From contig SSNU01000163.1 of NCBI GenBank assembly GCA_012064415.1, positions 744,001 through 808,000 of the forward strand: a DNA stretch of 64,000 nt. Direction: 5' to 3'. The DNA is from Gyrodactylus bullatarudis. Its lineage: Eukaryota; Platyhelminthes; Monogenea; Gyrodactylidea; Gyrodactylidae. The notes below the pieces were generated by a model. That model searched no databases and was not told the DNA's origin. It saw nothing but the letters and a program-made list of their open reading frames with translations. This document shows, piece by piece, positions 28,301-38,157 of the stretch. Made by a program: the position numbers and the translations under genes. Position 1 is the first letter of the stretch. Each line of letters begins with the position of its first letter.

Positions 28301-31300
28301 TATCTTCTTCCCATTTTTTAGACAATAAATTTTTAATATTCTGTCTAATTTTCATCTCCTTACTTCTATTCATCTATTCCAGAGGATCAGCCCTACTCTC
28401 GGCCAGAGTGATGTGCACATTCTCAAGGACATCTCATTCAATGTTGAAAAGTCGGAAAAGATTGCAGTTATCGGTAGGACCGGATCGGGAAAGTCTTGCC
28501 TCCTCAAGTGTTTCATGCGGGTTTTTGACCTTTTACCCGGTCCCCTGAATACCTTTGAGATGGCTGAGAATGTCAAATTGTCCGGAATCTCTGGACTGGT
28601 TAGTTTTCCTATGTCTACGGCCTCAACCCTTCACATAAAGCCATTGAAAATTCCCAAATGTTTATTAGAAACTATCAACCTGATATTGGATAGCTTACAT
28701 GCGCTAACATTTAGTAGATAATTTCACTAATAATGTTAGACTTTTGTCTTTGATTCCCTTGAATCTTTGAGTAGAAAGGATTTTAAAATATTGCCCCCCC
28801 CCCTCTCTCTCTTTTTCTATAGAATAATAATAATCTCTAAGTAGCTTTAAAAACTAAGAGGAGGTGTGGGGGTACTCTATTCTCATTATATAATACATAT
28901 CTGTTTTTGTGTTTGTATGTACCAAATTAAGATACAATGGTAAAGCAAGATGATGAATTTGTTTCATCTTCTTCATTTATCAAAAATTCCCTTTAATGTT
29001 TTGTCTTTCTCCCCTGATATTCCTTGAGATTTCTCTTAATCTTGTTGATGTCTTTAGGAGTATTTTTTTGATCCAGGAGGGAATCTGAAATCTTCAATAA
29101 ATATTATTACAGGTTGTAGATTGTTAATTATTGGAACCTTTTTCTAGAACCCCTTCCAAATGTTTCAGAAGTGAGATACTGCCGTTTGTAATCCATCTAA
29201 TAAATTGAGTTGGGAATCTATGATTTTTACTTCGAAAATTCGAATATTTATGTTCAAGATCCTGTTACCAACTCTCATCATTTTGAAGTGAAAAATTATT
29301 TTCAAGAAGAATTTCGTATTTTTTTACAAATTTCCATTTGACGCCAAAATCAAATTTACTCGATCTTCTGAGCTGAAATTTTTTCATTCGTTCGAAAGAA
29401 GTTTCTTAGGAACACGATAAGAGTAAGAAGCCATATATCGCCATTTATTTTTGAGGGATTCTGAATTATCAAAATTTCACTGGTTTTTCTATGAAAATGA
29501 TCAAAATTTCGAAATTCAGCTCCCCAACGAAAATAAAATGGAGCATTCAAACAGATTAAACATAATTGGTTTTCTCGTTTAATTGTAATCCTAAAATCCT
29601 TCTTTTCTCAAGAAAATTGTATTTTGGCACCAAATTGAAATTCGAAAAATGATCATATTTTTCTCAAAAATTATTTTTATTTCAAAGGGTGAAAATAGGT
29701 ATCATCATCTGGATTCTTAAAAATCTTTAACAGATTCGAATTTCTGAGGAAACAAATGAGAAATTTGTAAAAATCATAGAGTCCCAACTTCATTTCAATC
29801 AAAATTAGGTTCATATACTCTGAATAATAATCAAATAATTGCTTTCAATTCAGTTGGTTGAATGTACTCATTTTCGGAAAATACAGTAGCAAGAGATCTA
29901 AACGATTGATTGGAGGGAGTATTTTGAATAAAATTTAATTTTCAGATTAAAATCAACAACGTTGACATTCGGAGGATACCCCTAGCTCAGCTGAGGAATT
30001 TAATCTTGATGGTTACGCAAGACACCTTCTTCGTTTCCTCATCAGTCAGAAAGAACTTGGATCCTTTTGAGTAAGTTCCCATAGTTCAGCATTGATTGTC
30101 TTTCTCAACCACTTTTAATTTATCAGCACTTGAATATCTTGTCAAGATTGAGTATTTCTTTCGGAAGGAAATACTCAATAATGAGCCAAATAATATTTTT
30201 CTTCAATAAGATATTTATATTTATGAGAAAATTTATCGCATGCAACAGCGGCAATACGCTGCTTTGGATCTAGACGTGCGTGTGAGACTTAAATCTTTCA
30301 TTTTCGTTCCTCCTCATCTATCATCTATAGACTTTATTAAATATTTTTCTTCTTTTACCTTTATTTAATGTTTTTCCAGAATTTCTATCCATCAATCATT
30401 ATGTATACAGTAAGATACTTTACAAATTTTACTACTAGCCTACCGATATTGCTCAAATGTCTTGGATAGTTTTCATTACAACGGACTACTCAATAATGAT
30501 ACTGCAAGGGTTAATAGGAGTAGATTACAAGAATTCAATTTTTTCAGTAATTTTCATCATGGAATTTCAAGAACTAACCCTTCATGTCCCACCAGTGGAA
30601 CACAACACCTTCATGAGCAATAATTTGAACTAAGGGATTCTTAAAATAGCTTTCTATCGTAGATTTCAAATATATGCTATCGCTTGTTTAGAAGAAAACT
30701 GCTTTTAGAGCCAGAAAATGCCAATTTCAACCTCTATTATCTTTGAAAGGATAAGTCAGCTGTCAAAAAGAAATTCAGATTCAGAATTAGCCTAATTATT
30801 TTGAGCAAATTTTCTGGTATCTGTGATGAAAATAATAATTTGGGTTAATAACGAAGGGTTAAATTTTAAGAAAATATTCGTTTATTTATATTTGCGGGAT
30901 ATTCAGGGATATTTAGTTTTTCTCATTAATACTGTTAATAACCTATTATTAACCCTTAAAGTCTCAGAGAATATTTTTTCATGACTCGCAGCTTTTGTAG
31001 CTTTAGGAGATAGAGTTCAGGGGATTGCATATTTGAATTCTACGGGTATGATTACTCGATAAAAGTTATCTTACTTTTTATCTATGACACTGGGAAGTAG
31101 GTTTTCAAAAAAACGTTTTAAACAAAATTAATTTTTCGAATAAAATCAACTCTCTTTGAATTAGTATAGTACGTTTTTTAAATAAGTTTTTTAGATACGA
31201 TGAAATAAATCTTTTCTTGAAATGAAACTCTGATATTCCAACTGAATCTCATAAGGACAAACCGAATCTTTTCATTGTTGTAATTTCATTTTCTCGCCTT

Positions 31301-34300
31301 TTTTCCATCTTCATTCATCCAAAGAAGAATGCATTCCAAAACATTTCAAGATATATATATCTATCATACGTGGTAGATGGTCGTATTAATCTTTATTAGT
31401 GCTCTCTTATCCTCTCTTTCTTGATGGTAATTTATATTTTATTGAGGTAAATTCACTTCTCTTCCTCGTCTCTTCTTTCTTTACTCATCATCTTTACTGT
31501 ATCATTACTGTTTTGTATTCGGTTAAATGTAGAGAGAACGCTTTCAATTTCCCCATATTACAATGTAGCAGTATCATCATGTGTATTTTTTATGTACATT
31601 GTTCATTCATAAATTTCTCATTCAAACGAATGCTTTGTAGGGATAGTAATACTATGAGAGCATTAATAGAAGGAGGAGATAAATAATTACCTGGATGGGT
31701 AAAGATCACGAGACAGATGAATTCTGATGATGATGATGATGGATTGTACATTTGTAGAAGATTTGTCGCAGTTGCAAACTACGTTGAGAATACCATACTT
31801 AAATTTCATATCTCATTACTACTACTTTAGTCTAGCACTGAATCTCGAGAGATGTCGAATTGGACGAATTCAAGGAAACCAAATTAATCATCCTTTGATC
31901 TATGAATTTCCAAAGGTACTACCAACCAACCATTGCAAATCTAATTGATATGAAGTTGGGAATCTATGATTTTAACGGAAATCTCGGTTTTTTCATCAAA
32001 ATTCGAATGTGTTGATTTTCTGGAATCCTACTCATGTTGCCCAATTTCACGAGTTGAAGAAAAAAATTATTTTCATGAAAAAGATGGTCATCTTTCAAAT
32101 TTCGATTTGGCGCCAAAATCTCATTTTTTGAACTTTGAGCTTAAAATTTTTATTGATTTGAATGTAGAACCTTTGTAAAAGGATGTTTTTTAGGATCAGA
32201 ATAAGACAAGAAAGCCAAATATACTTAATTTATTCTAATGCATAATCTCAGTATCTTTTGGGAGCTGAATTTCGTTTTTTTGGTCATTTTCACTACTCAA
32301 AGATCGATGAAATTTCAATAAATCGAAATCCCTCGAAAATGGTCGATCTTTTGAAAGTTTATCAGCGATATTCAGCTTTCATGTCTTATTCTGATCCTAA
32401 TAAACATCCTTTCAAATCAATAAAAATTTTAAGCTCAAAGTTCAAAAAATGAGATTTTGGCGCCAAATCGAAATTTGAAAGATGACCATCTTTTTCATGA
32501 AAATAATTTTTTTCTTCAACTCGTGAAATTGGGCACCATGAGTAGGATTCCAGAAAATCAACACATTCGAATTTTGATGAAAAAACTGAATTAGCATAGT
32601 TGGTGTTTGAAATGTGATAGAAACAACTTACTGGGCTTTAATGAGGGTTAATGAGTCATATTCAGCTCGTAGTTTTGTACAATGTCTAATGTCGTTAATA
32701 TAACTTGATACTGAGTTCGAATCAACCCAAAATAATTTGTCAAATTTTAATCAAAATTAAGCATAGTTTGATAATAGCGATTTTCGCCAAAAATTAAGAA
32801 TCAAGTATTCTATTTTATGTTTTGAAATTGAGTCAAAAATTAAGTGGCTTAGAGCCATCCTGAAAATAAGGACCCTTATAAGGTCGTAATATGATTTAGG
32901 TAAACCAATGAAATAATCGTCTAGGACTAGCTAATCCTCCCAGAAGATTACATACATATATGCCCCATAAGAATACTCTCTCTTTGCGTAGTTCATTTGA
33001 AATAAATATTAAATTCTTGTGCTAATTAGGGGAAGAAAGGGAAAGACTATATTCTCTCTTTGTTCCTTTAGACGTGAATTAGAAGCAGGGATACTCCTAA
33101 CATACATCAGTGTTTCTTTTCCTTTTCTTCAGATTAAAAATTCAGCAAATTCACCTCCACACTCAATCACATTGAGTGAGCTGTGTGCATTGAAGAAATG
33201 ACAACAAGTAAAAACTTGACGTTATCTCTACAGAGACATGCATTGATAGTATTTATTCAATGTATTTTAGAAGGGTAAATATCAATTTGTGTATCTCGAA
33301 AGATTTTTAAAAGCAGAGTCAATACAAGAGTCATTCACTCATTACAGCTGTTCCCTTATATTATGCTCTTGTTACAACTATGTTCTAATTTACTCAGTCT
33401 GGATGTCTTGCTCTTTCCTTTTATCTCCATCTCTTTACACGGATATTTCCTTCTATTTTTCTCTTCAATTTCTCACACGAGTGACAACAGTTCTGCTACA
33501 TCTCCAATGAAGTGAGACTTTCTTATTGTTGAAAATCAATACAGGATTTTTTTCACCTCTGCGATCCTAATGAAAAACACTGGTCCCCTATCCTACAGAT
33601 ACAGTCATTCAATCAGATTATATCATTATTTATCCTTGTGGAATATATATTCTAATCTCTAATCTAATAGTGAAAGTATTGACTAAATTCGAAATGAATG
33701 TAAAAAACAGTTCTATTGACTATTCATAGTTTATTGTGATTGGTTACTCTTGTTGTACTAATCTTATTGGATGGAACTGAGGGGGATTATGAGAATTATA
33801 GAGTAATTCAGTTCGAGAAAAATCCGAGGGAGAGATCGCCCAATTTATTCAGGTAAAAATCGACATATTAAGCAAACATATGTACATTTTGTATATTAAT
33901 CTTGAGTTAATGAATTCTCAAGTGTGACAATGCAGACAGCTGATATGGCTGATATTCGGTTGCGCATTTGAATTGCGTGACTTTTACTGGAAAACACTTT
34001 GTCCACATTGACCATCTTTAAAATAAATAAATTATATTCTGGTCTCCCTGTACTCAGAGAGAAACTGTAAAACTATGTGCTAGAGAATCCATTAGAACAG
34101 AGGAGAAGATGAGATTATTAGCCGAGATAATGATTTATCAATAAATCCATGAAAGTGCCCATTAAGTAAGGATGCAGTTTCCATTAGGAGTCAACTAATT
34201 CTTCTAATTTTTTTCCCCCTAAAAAAAGATTATCTTCACATAAAAAAGGCAGTAAAAGTTGTTGACATTGAGAGAAAATTCTTGAATTTGGCACTAACAT

Positions 34301-35603
34301 TTTTTGAATTTTAGCCATTTCTCAGATGAAGAGATACAGAATGTCACAAAGAAATGTAAAATCGAGAATAGTCTTTTGACAAAAAATGTTGGCCTCGAGG
34401 GTTGCTGTTTGAGTCTTGGGGAAAAACAGAAGCTCAGCATTGCACGAGCAATACTCATGAGCCAGTACAGGAGGACGAAACCAGATTTTATCTTTCTCGA
34501 TGAGCCTACAGCTCATGTTGACTCAACAAATGAGTCCATGATTTATGTATGTTTACCACATTCAATCTGAGCCTCGTATTCCGAAATAATGAATCCATTA
34601 TTTACTATATCATTGTTCGCTTGCTGACACCTGACCTGGCTTGTATTGGTACAAAATAAGGATTATTAAAATTATGGTTATTATCAGAATTATTAGAGTA
34701 ATAATCCTATGATAATATGTAATTCATCACTTGAGTAAAAATTATGATTATAATAAAACACATTTAGATTACCCTGATAGAAAAACAGTTTGGACTCAGA
34801 CAATAATTTCGAATACATGTTGTATTCTTCTTTTGGCGTGAGATTTCAGGATTTGGATTAGGAAAATTTTCGATAATTCAAAATCTCCCGAAAATAGGGA
34901 AACTGACGGCAATTTGACGGTGCTAGTCAGTTTTCTTGTCTAATCCTGATCTTGAAAAAAGACTTTTGATCACTCTCCAACTTTCAAATCAATAAAAATT
35001 TTCAGTTCAAAGTTCAAAAAATGACCATATTTTTCATGAAAATAATTTTTTCTTCTTCAAATGGTGATAGTGGGCAACATGAGTAGGATTCTAAAAAATC
35101 ATTAACAAAATCGAGACTTCTGTAAAAATCATAGGTTCTCAACTTCATACCAACCCCAACTTTACTTAAAACCTTGTGTGTGTCCAATCCAGACATTAAA
35201 CCAATCAGATTTCTTCTCAACTTTGATCTATCGATTCTGACCAACGATTTCCAATATTTATGTCCTCTTAATTAACCATTAACAACCTCGTTTAGTTAAG
35301 TTTCTATTGTCAGGCAGCTAGCGAACAACTTTATAGTCTATATATGCCTTCCTTGAGTTGATGTGTTTAGGTTTTTCATTTCTCTTTATTTAGGGAGTAC
35401 TTTTGGAGGAATTCCCGTTAGCAACCTTGATCTTCATCACACATAGCATGAGCTTCATCGCCTCCTTCAATGAAGACCTCAAGGTTATGATAATCGACAA
35501 TGGGCATGTTGTGGAATTCGACCATCTCTCAGGCCTTCAATCCAGGAAAGATGGAAAATTCCATGAAATATTACTATCAGCGAATACAAATGCAAATCCT
35601 TAA
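13330..35603 (+). CDS. ABCC10: ABCC10/MRP7-like ABC transporter
   Basis: ATP-driven exporter of the ABCC family. Fourteen exons: 13330-14688, 14716-14943, 15068-15385, 15442-15948, 16007-16289, 16967-17196, 17229-17488, 23436-23691, 25253-25423, 27741-27887, 28383-28598, 29946-30070, 34315-34546 and 35394-35603; 1513 aa in a continuous frame, close to human ABCC10 (about 1490). Hydrophobic TMD0 (residues 1-200) precedes TMD1. NBD1 has Walker A GPTGSGKST (643), LSGGQ (732-736) and Walker B VYILDDP; Asp replaces the catalytic Glu, as in many ABCC NBD1s. NBD2 has GRTGSGKS (1284), signature LSLGE (1399), Walker B IFLDEP (Glu kept) and H-loop ITHS (His 1461). KYLDA and DYWLSYW blocks and collinearity point to ABCC10 rather than other MRPs. 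Introns 1 and 6 are 27 and 32 nt; introns 7 and 12 are 5.9 and 4.2 kb, filled with repeats. The start is the first in-frame ATG. Confidence 0.93.
16345..16955 (+). mobile_element. LINE (non-LTR retrotransposon) RT-end fragment in ABCC10 intron 5
   Basis: A 135-residue reading (16365-16772) carries marks of the end of a non-LTR reverse transcriptase and the segment after it: GLYINRDKCKIM, then LGFSINSNIKFD, then YKSLILPLFDYIFPILP, then LEIERIQYRFL. These match the usual order (GL-N--K, LGV-ID--LKF, Y--LI-P-L-Y, IE-IQ--FLR) of jockey/CR1-like elements. After the stop near 16772 a related reading continues with a frame change to about 16950. It is truncated at the 5' end and decayed. It ends some 15 nt before the acceptor of exon 6, so the element may supply the sequence around the branch point. 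Confidence 0.7.
17730..18150. repeat. Decayed foldback element, GGCGCC-core family
   Basis: The two halves are imperfect inverted repeats: the left holds TTTTGAATTTTGAGCAG and the right TCAGCTCAAAATTCAAAG, with TTGGCGCCATATGG beside it. It shares its core with better preserved copies at 24917, 29208, 31953 and 34850. Arms are heavily diverged, so this is an old copy. Confidence 0.5.
21501..21640 (+). repeat. 139-bp dispersed repeat, copy 1
   Basis: Nearly identical in the same orientation to 30992-31130, including GGATTGCATATTTGAATTCT and GACACTGGGAAGTAGG. A more diverged relative lies at 22790-22935. No coding capacity or terminal repeats were recognised; the family is unknown to me. Confidence 0.7.
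21832..22314 (-). pseudogene. Possible orphan exon or gene fragment inside ABCC10 intron 7
   Basis: Two consecutive minus-strand readings (22314-22129 and 22077-21832) are separated by stops. The second contains CPFIFKFYKRSGDG and a Cys before a good GTAAGTG donor at about 21891. Cysteine spacing loosely recalls secreted Cys-rich domains (C-PF-F-Y...C) of uncharacterised arthropod extracellular proteins, but this is weak. It could be a nested gene exon, a dead copy, or chance. Confidence 0.2.
22790..22935 (+). repeat. Diverged relative of the 139-bp dispersed repeat
   Basis: It keeps ATATTTGAATTCTACGGGTA and the preceding TTTAGAAGTTAT element also seen before copy 1, then loses similarity. 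Confidence 0.5.
23044..23259. mobile_element. TIR element (216 bp) with CYCTTTCGGTGCCGA ends, copy 1
   Basis: The left end reads CCCTTTCGGTGCCGA and the right end is its reverse complement TCGGCACCGAAAGAG. A related copy in the opposite orientation lies at 43846-44060 and starts straight after TTAA. This suggests a piggyBac-type nonautonomous element with TTAA target preference; TTAA is decayed at this copy. Its internal reading is not a real protein. Confidence 0.65.
24917..25220 (+). repeat. Single arm of the GGCGCC-core foldback family
   Basis: Begins AAGTTGGGAATCTATGATTT, contains TTCGATTTGGCGCCAAAC and ends in GATTAGACAAGAAAACTGAC. The matching opposite arm is not adjacent; a counterpart in inverted orientation lies at 34850-35150. 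It lies in ABCC10 intron 8, ending close to the acceptor of exon 9. Confidence 0.6.
25930..26640 (+). mobile_element. Penelope-like retroelement fragment with GIY-YIG endonuclease
   Basis: An open stretch ending at the TAA at 26440-26442 reads CDCGAVYIGRTIRKLSTR, then NRHIKQEKHV, then YKNPGDDRLDVWVKGKFF. The Cys pair, VYIG-T-R-L--R block and His-rich segment are the layout of the GIY-YIG endonuclease at the C-terminus of Penelope-like elements. Upstream reverse transcriptase is missing or decayed. About 190 nt after the stop, TTTTTAAAGCAATACCACTG followed by ATGA resembles the ribozyme-bearing tail of the better copy at 45985-46990. It lies in ABCC10 intron 9. Confidence 0.75.
26650..27050. 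repeat. Foldback element (about 400 bp), ATTCAATCTGACCG family
   Basis: Left end AATTCAATCTGACCGAAATT and right end TTCGGTCAGATTGAATT form long imperfect inverted repeats; inner arm segments such as AATGCAGATATTCGAGA also pair. Arms are about 150 nt around a loop of about 100 nt. It is inserted directly beside the Penelope-like tail. It is distinct from the GGCGCC-core family. Confidence 0.7.
29208..29790. repeat. Complete foldback element of the GGCGCC-core family
   Basis: The left terminus GTTGGGAATCTATGATTTTT is answered at the right by AAAATCATAGAGTCCCAAC. The arms pair through most of their length with moderate divergence. It lies in ABCC10 intron 11 and defines the full length (about 580 bp) and termini of the family. 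Confidence 0.7.
30574..30862. mobile_element. MITE with TTAA-CCCTTCATGTCCC ends, copy 1
   Basis: The left end reads CTAACCCTTCATGTCCCACC and the right end CGAAGGGTTAA. A related copy with intact TTAA at both ends lies at 55870-56185. It is internally non-coding. TTAA target and CCCTT- termini suggest mobilisation by a piggyBac-type transposase. Confidence 0.6.
30992..31130 (+). repeat. 139-bp dispersed repeat, copy 2
   Basis: Nearly identical and in the same orientation as 21501-21640, differing mainly by single-base indels such as TTTTCAAAAAAACG against TTTTAAAAAAACG. Confidence 0.7.
31953..32590. repeat. Near-perfect foldback element, GGCGCC-core family
   Basis: Left arm 31985-32222 and right arm 32369-32588 are inverted repeats with only a few differences over about 220 nt, plus one insertion of about 16 nt in the left arm. 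For example, left AGATGGTCATCTTTCAAATT matches right AATTTGAAAGATGACCATCT. The loop is about 146 nt. Such arm identity implies recent origin or arm-to-arm gene conversion. Confidence 0.8.
34850..35150 (-). repeat. Second single arm of the GGCGCC-core foldback family
   Basis: Reverse-oriented relative of 24917-25220, sharing GATTAGACAAGAAAACTGAC and the terminus that ends CATAGGTTCTCAACTTC. It lies in ABCC10 intron 13, about 10 kb from its partner. Confidence 0.6.
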
Positions 35604-38157
35604 TTTGCACCTAAAAATGTTACTAAACTCCTCTGTCGATATGATCAATTCAGTTTTCATGTATTTTAACTTTATCCCATCAAATTTGGCTCCAAAATAC
35701 CTTATGTAACAAGATGAACAAAAAATTTTAATAAAAAACGTTTTTTATCATGACTAAAATCCATAAAGTTTCTTCAAGTTGCAGAACTGATTCAAATATT
35801 GTTAAAATATTTTTTGACTCAAAAATTTAATTTCTCTTATTGTTCTTAAATACCAATATTTTATCCTGTTGACTATTGGAAATTAGGGGCTTATTTTTTA
35901 TCCTCCTGTAGAAGCCTCAAAAGATCTTTAGGTACTATTTCAAATACAAGAATACTGTATACTATCACAATCATGTTCTGCATTCAATAAAAAATACACT
36001 GTAGTTTAAATTCTGATTTAAATTCTCTTTGATAAACTATGGAATTATATAATTCAAGATTAATATAACAAGATCACGCAATGTGTATATCCCTAAATTT
36101 ATTCATTTTTTGTATATGGAAGCAGAGAGACAGATTGCATGATTCTATTTCAATCCACATGTTATTATAGAGTGATGGTAGTCTATTGAAAAGACTCAGA
36201 CATCTTTTGTGAAGTCACCTGTTCCCTGTTCTTTTTCAGTTTATCATGCATATCTTATTTGAGTTATTTTCATTATTAATCCAAAGATTTACAGACGATA
36301 TGTTACATGTCTTGGTCCTCTCAAATCAAGGTAAAATTGATAGTAATTTACAAGACACTTTATCTATAAAAACATTGAATGCAGTTGGCTTACTGAAATC
36401 AAAAGTCAAAATATTTTGGCGCAAGATTAAAATTTTTAAGAACCATTCTGCTGATAAAAATTCTGCTTGATCTTACTGTACAAGAATCTCCTTTAGACAA
36501 AGCCAAAATTTGTGAAATTCTTATTAAACTTGTACCAGAGTCACATAACCATTTTGATAATTTATAAATTCGATAATTATTCAAAATAGACATTTCAAGG
36601 ATGTTTATATAGGAGTGAGGATCAAGACATGATTTGAGATATAGAAATGCTATCCTTTCGATGTCCTTGGTTGTACTTTGAGCAAATTGGCAAAAGAGAA
36701 CCATCATCAAAATTTGAGCGGATGATCCCTTTAAAGGTGGTTGGTTCATTATCTTTTCAATTCGTTATTATTGAGTCATTGTTGCAAGATTACTACGTTA
36801 TAGGAAAGGTAGCCTTTAGTGTTTTCGTTCTAAAAAAAGAAATTTTTCATTTGATTTTTAATATCTTTTATTCTTGTTGTACGTAAGTAATGCTCAAGAA
36901 ATCAAAGAGAGACAATTAATCAAGTAAATCTTTTATCTTTTGGGTGAGAAGCATTCTGTCCCAACTGTACACTATATAGATACAAGAATAATAAAATCTA
37001 ATCTTAAATTTGTTTTTTATTTCTCAATGTACTAACTAACCCCTTTTGTGAGACTTTTCAATTTTTTCTTTTGATTACATCTCTATCGTCCTCGTGAGTT
37101 TACTTTGAATAGCTTATCTAAGAGAAATCTTGTCTTCTCTCTTTTTATTGAAATTTTACATCACCGAGAGATTTTCATTTCGAACAGACTTTTAAAGGTT
37201 TTTTACTCTACTGATACCTGTTAAAACTAGATACAACTGTTCTATTGAAAGAGAAAACTATGACTTGATAGGAAAGGGAAATTTCCCCTTGATTGCACCA
37301 TTTAGGAAGATCTTGTCAAAACTCAGACACACAAAACTTGACTGGAGGAAACTAAACCATTTATCAAAGTCAAACCTCTAGCTCTGTTGATCGAAGGGCT
37401 CATATAATTTACTCTATAATAGTCTCTAATAGTAGTAGTAGTAATGGGAACCAACAATATCCCCTCTCTTCGACTTCCTCACATAGGAAAATTGACCAAT
37501 GAGAGAAGAGTATTGCCTTCATCTACTCAATTTAAATACATACAGATTGTATATATATAAAGAAAGAAGGGGATAGTAAATATAAATAGAAGTAGTTGAG
37601 AATATAGTGAAAAACAATTTGTGTAAATTACTTACGAGACGATAGGGATCCTAAGGAACTTTATTTTTCCAATTGGCAATAACTATAAATGACCGGAAAA
37701 TCTGGTTATTTTGGACAAGTGGCCAGTTTCTAAGTTTCTGCTTCCATTTTTCATTTGGATTATACACTACGATATTTTACAGTTTGGAGGAGAAAAATAG
37801 TGTAATAATAGAATAGAAAGTTACATGTAAGTCGATATCTCCACATCCTTAATAATTTCCTAACAGTGTACAAGTTTATTGAATTCTTTTTACTAAATTA
37901 TTGATGTAAATGATAGTTTTCTCTCCCTCTCTTCAAGAAAAAAACATATCCTCAATATTAGAGTGTGATAAGTGAGGCCAAAAATTCCTTACAGTATGTA
38001 AATACATTGGTTTATTTAAATTAGCTTGTTATGCTATGGAGAGGTAGTATCGAGGATTATACTTGAAAACAGGAAATTGTAGAAATTCATTCTCTCCATT
38101 GTGAACTATAATTCCATTTTCCCATTTATAGAAAATTCATCGTCAAGATTAGCAGCT
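35604..38157. other. Intergenic, ABCC10 to RASD-like gene
   Basis: Starts with the ABCC10 3' UTR. Short open readings exist (for example 36246-36470 and 36399-36749) but show no domain, splice support or similarity I recognise. A short (AGT) run lies near 37430. An AG acceptor-like TTTATAG at 38130 could mark the start of the RASD-like coding exon if a 5' UTR exon exists upstream. Confidence 0.5.
35730..35735 (+). terminator. AATAAA polyadenylation signal of ABCC10-like gene
   Basis: First canonical hexamer downstream of the stop codon at 35603, giving a predicted 3' UTR of roughly 140-150 nt. Confidence 0.5.

Larger units (their letters stand above)
30071..34314 (+). other. ABCC10 intron 12 (4.2 kb), repeat-rich
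   Basis: It holds a TTAA-type MITE (30574-30862), the second copy of the 139-bp repeat (30992-31130), the best preserved foldback element (31953-32590) and a GATGATGATGATGATGG run near 31725. I see no coding exon between the flanking ABCC10 exons, which join in frame across it. Confidence 0.7.

Noticed and set aside
36246..36749. Overlapping ORFs on both strands downstream of ABCC10
   Set aside because: No domains, biased composition, no splice or promoter support.
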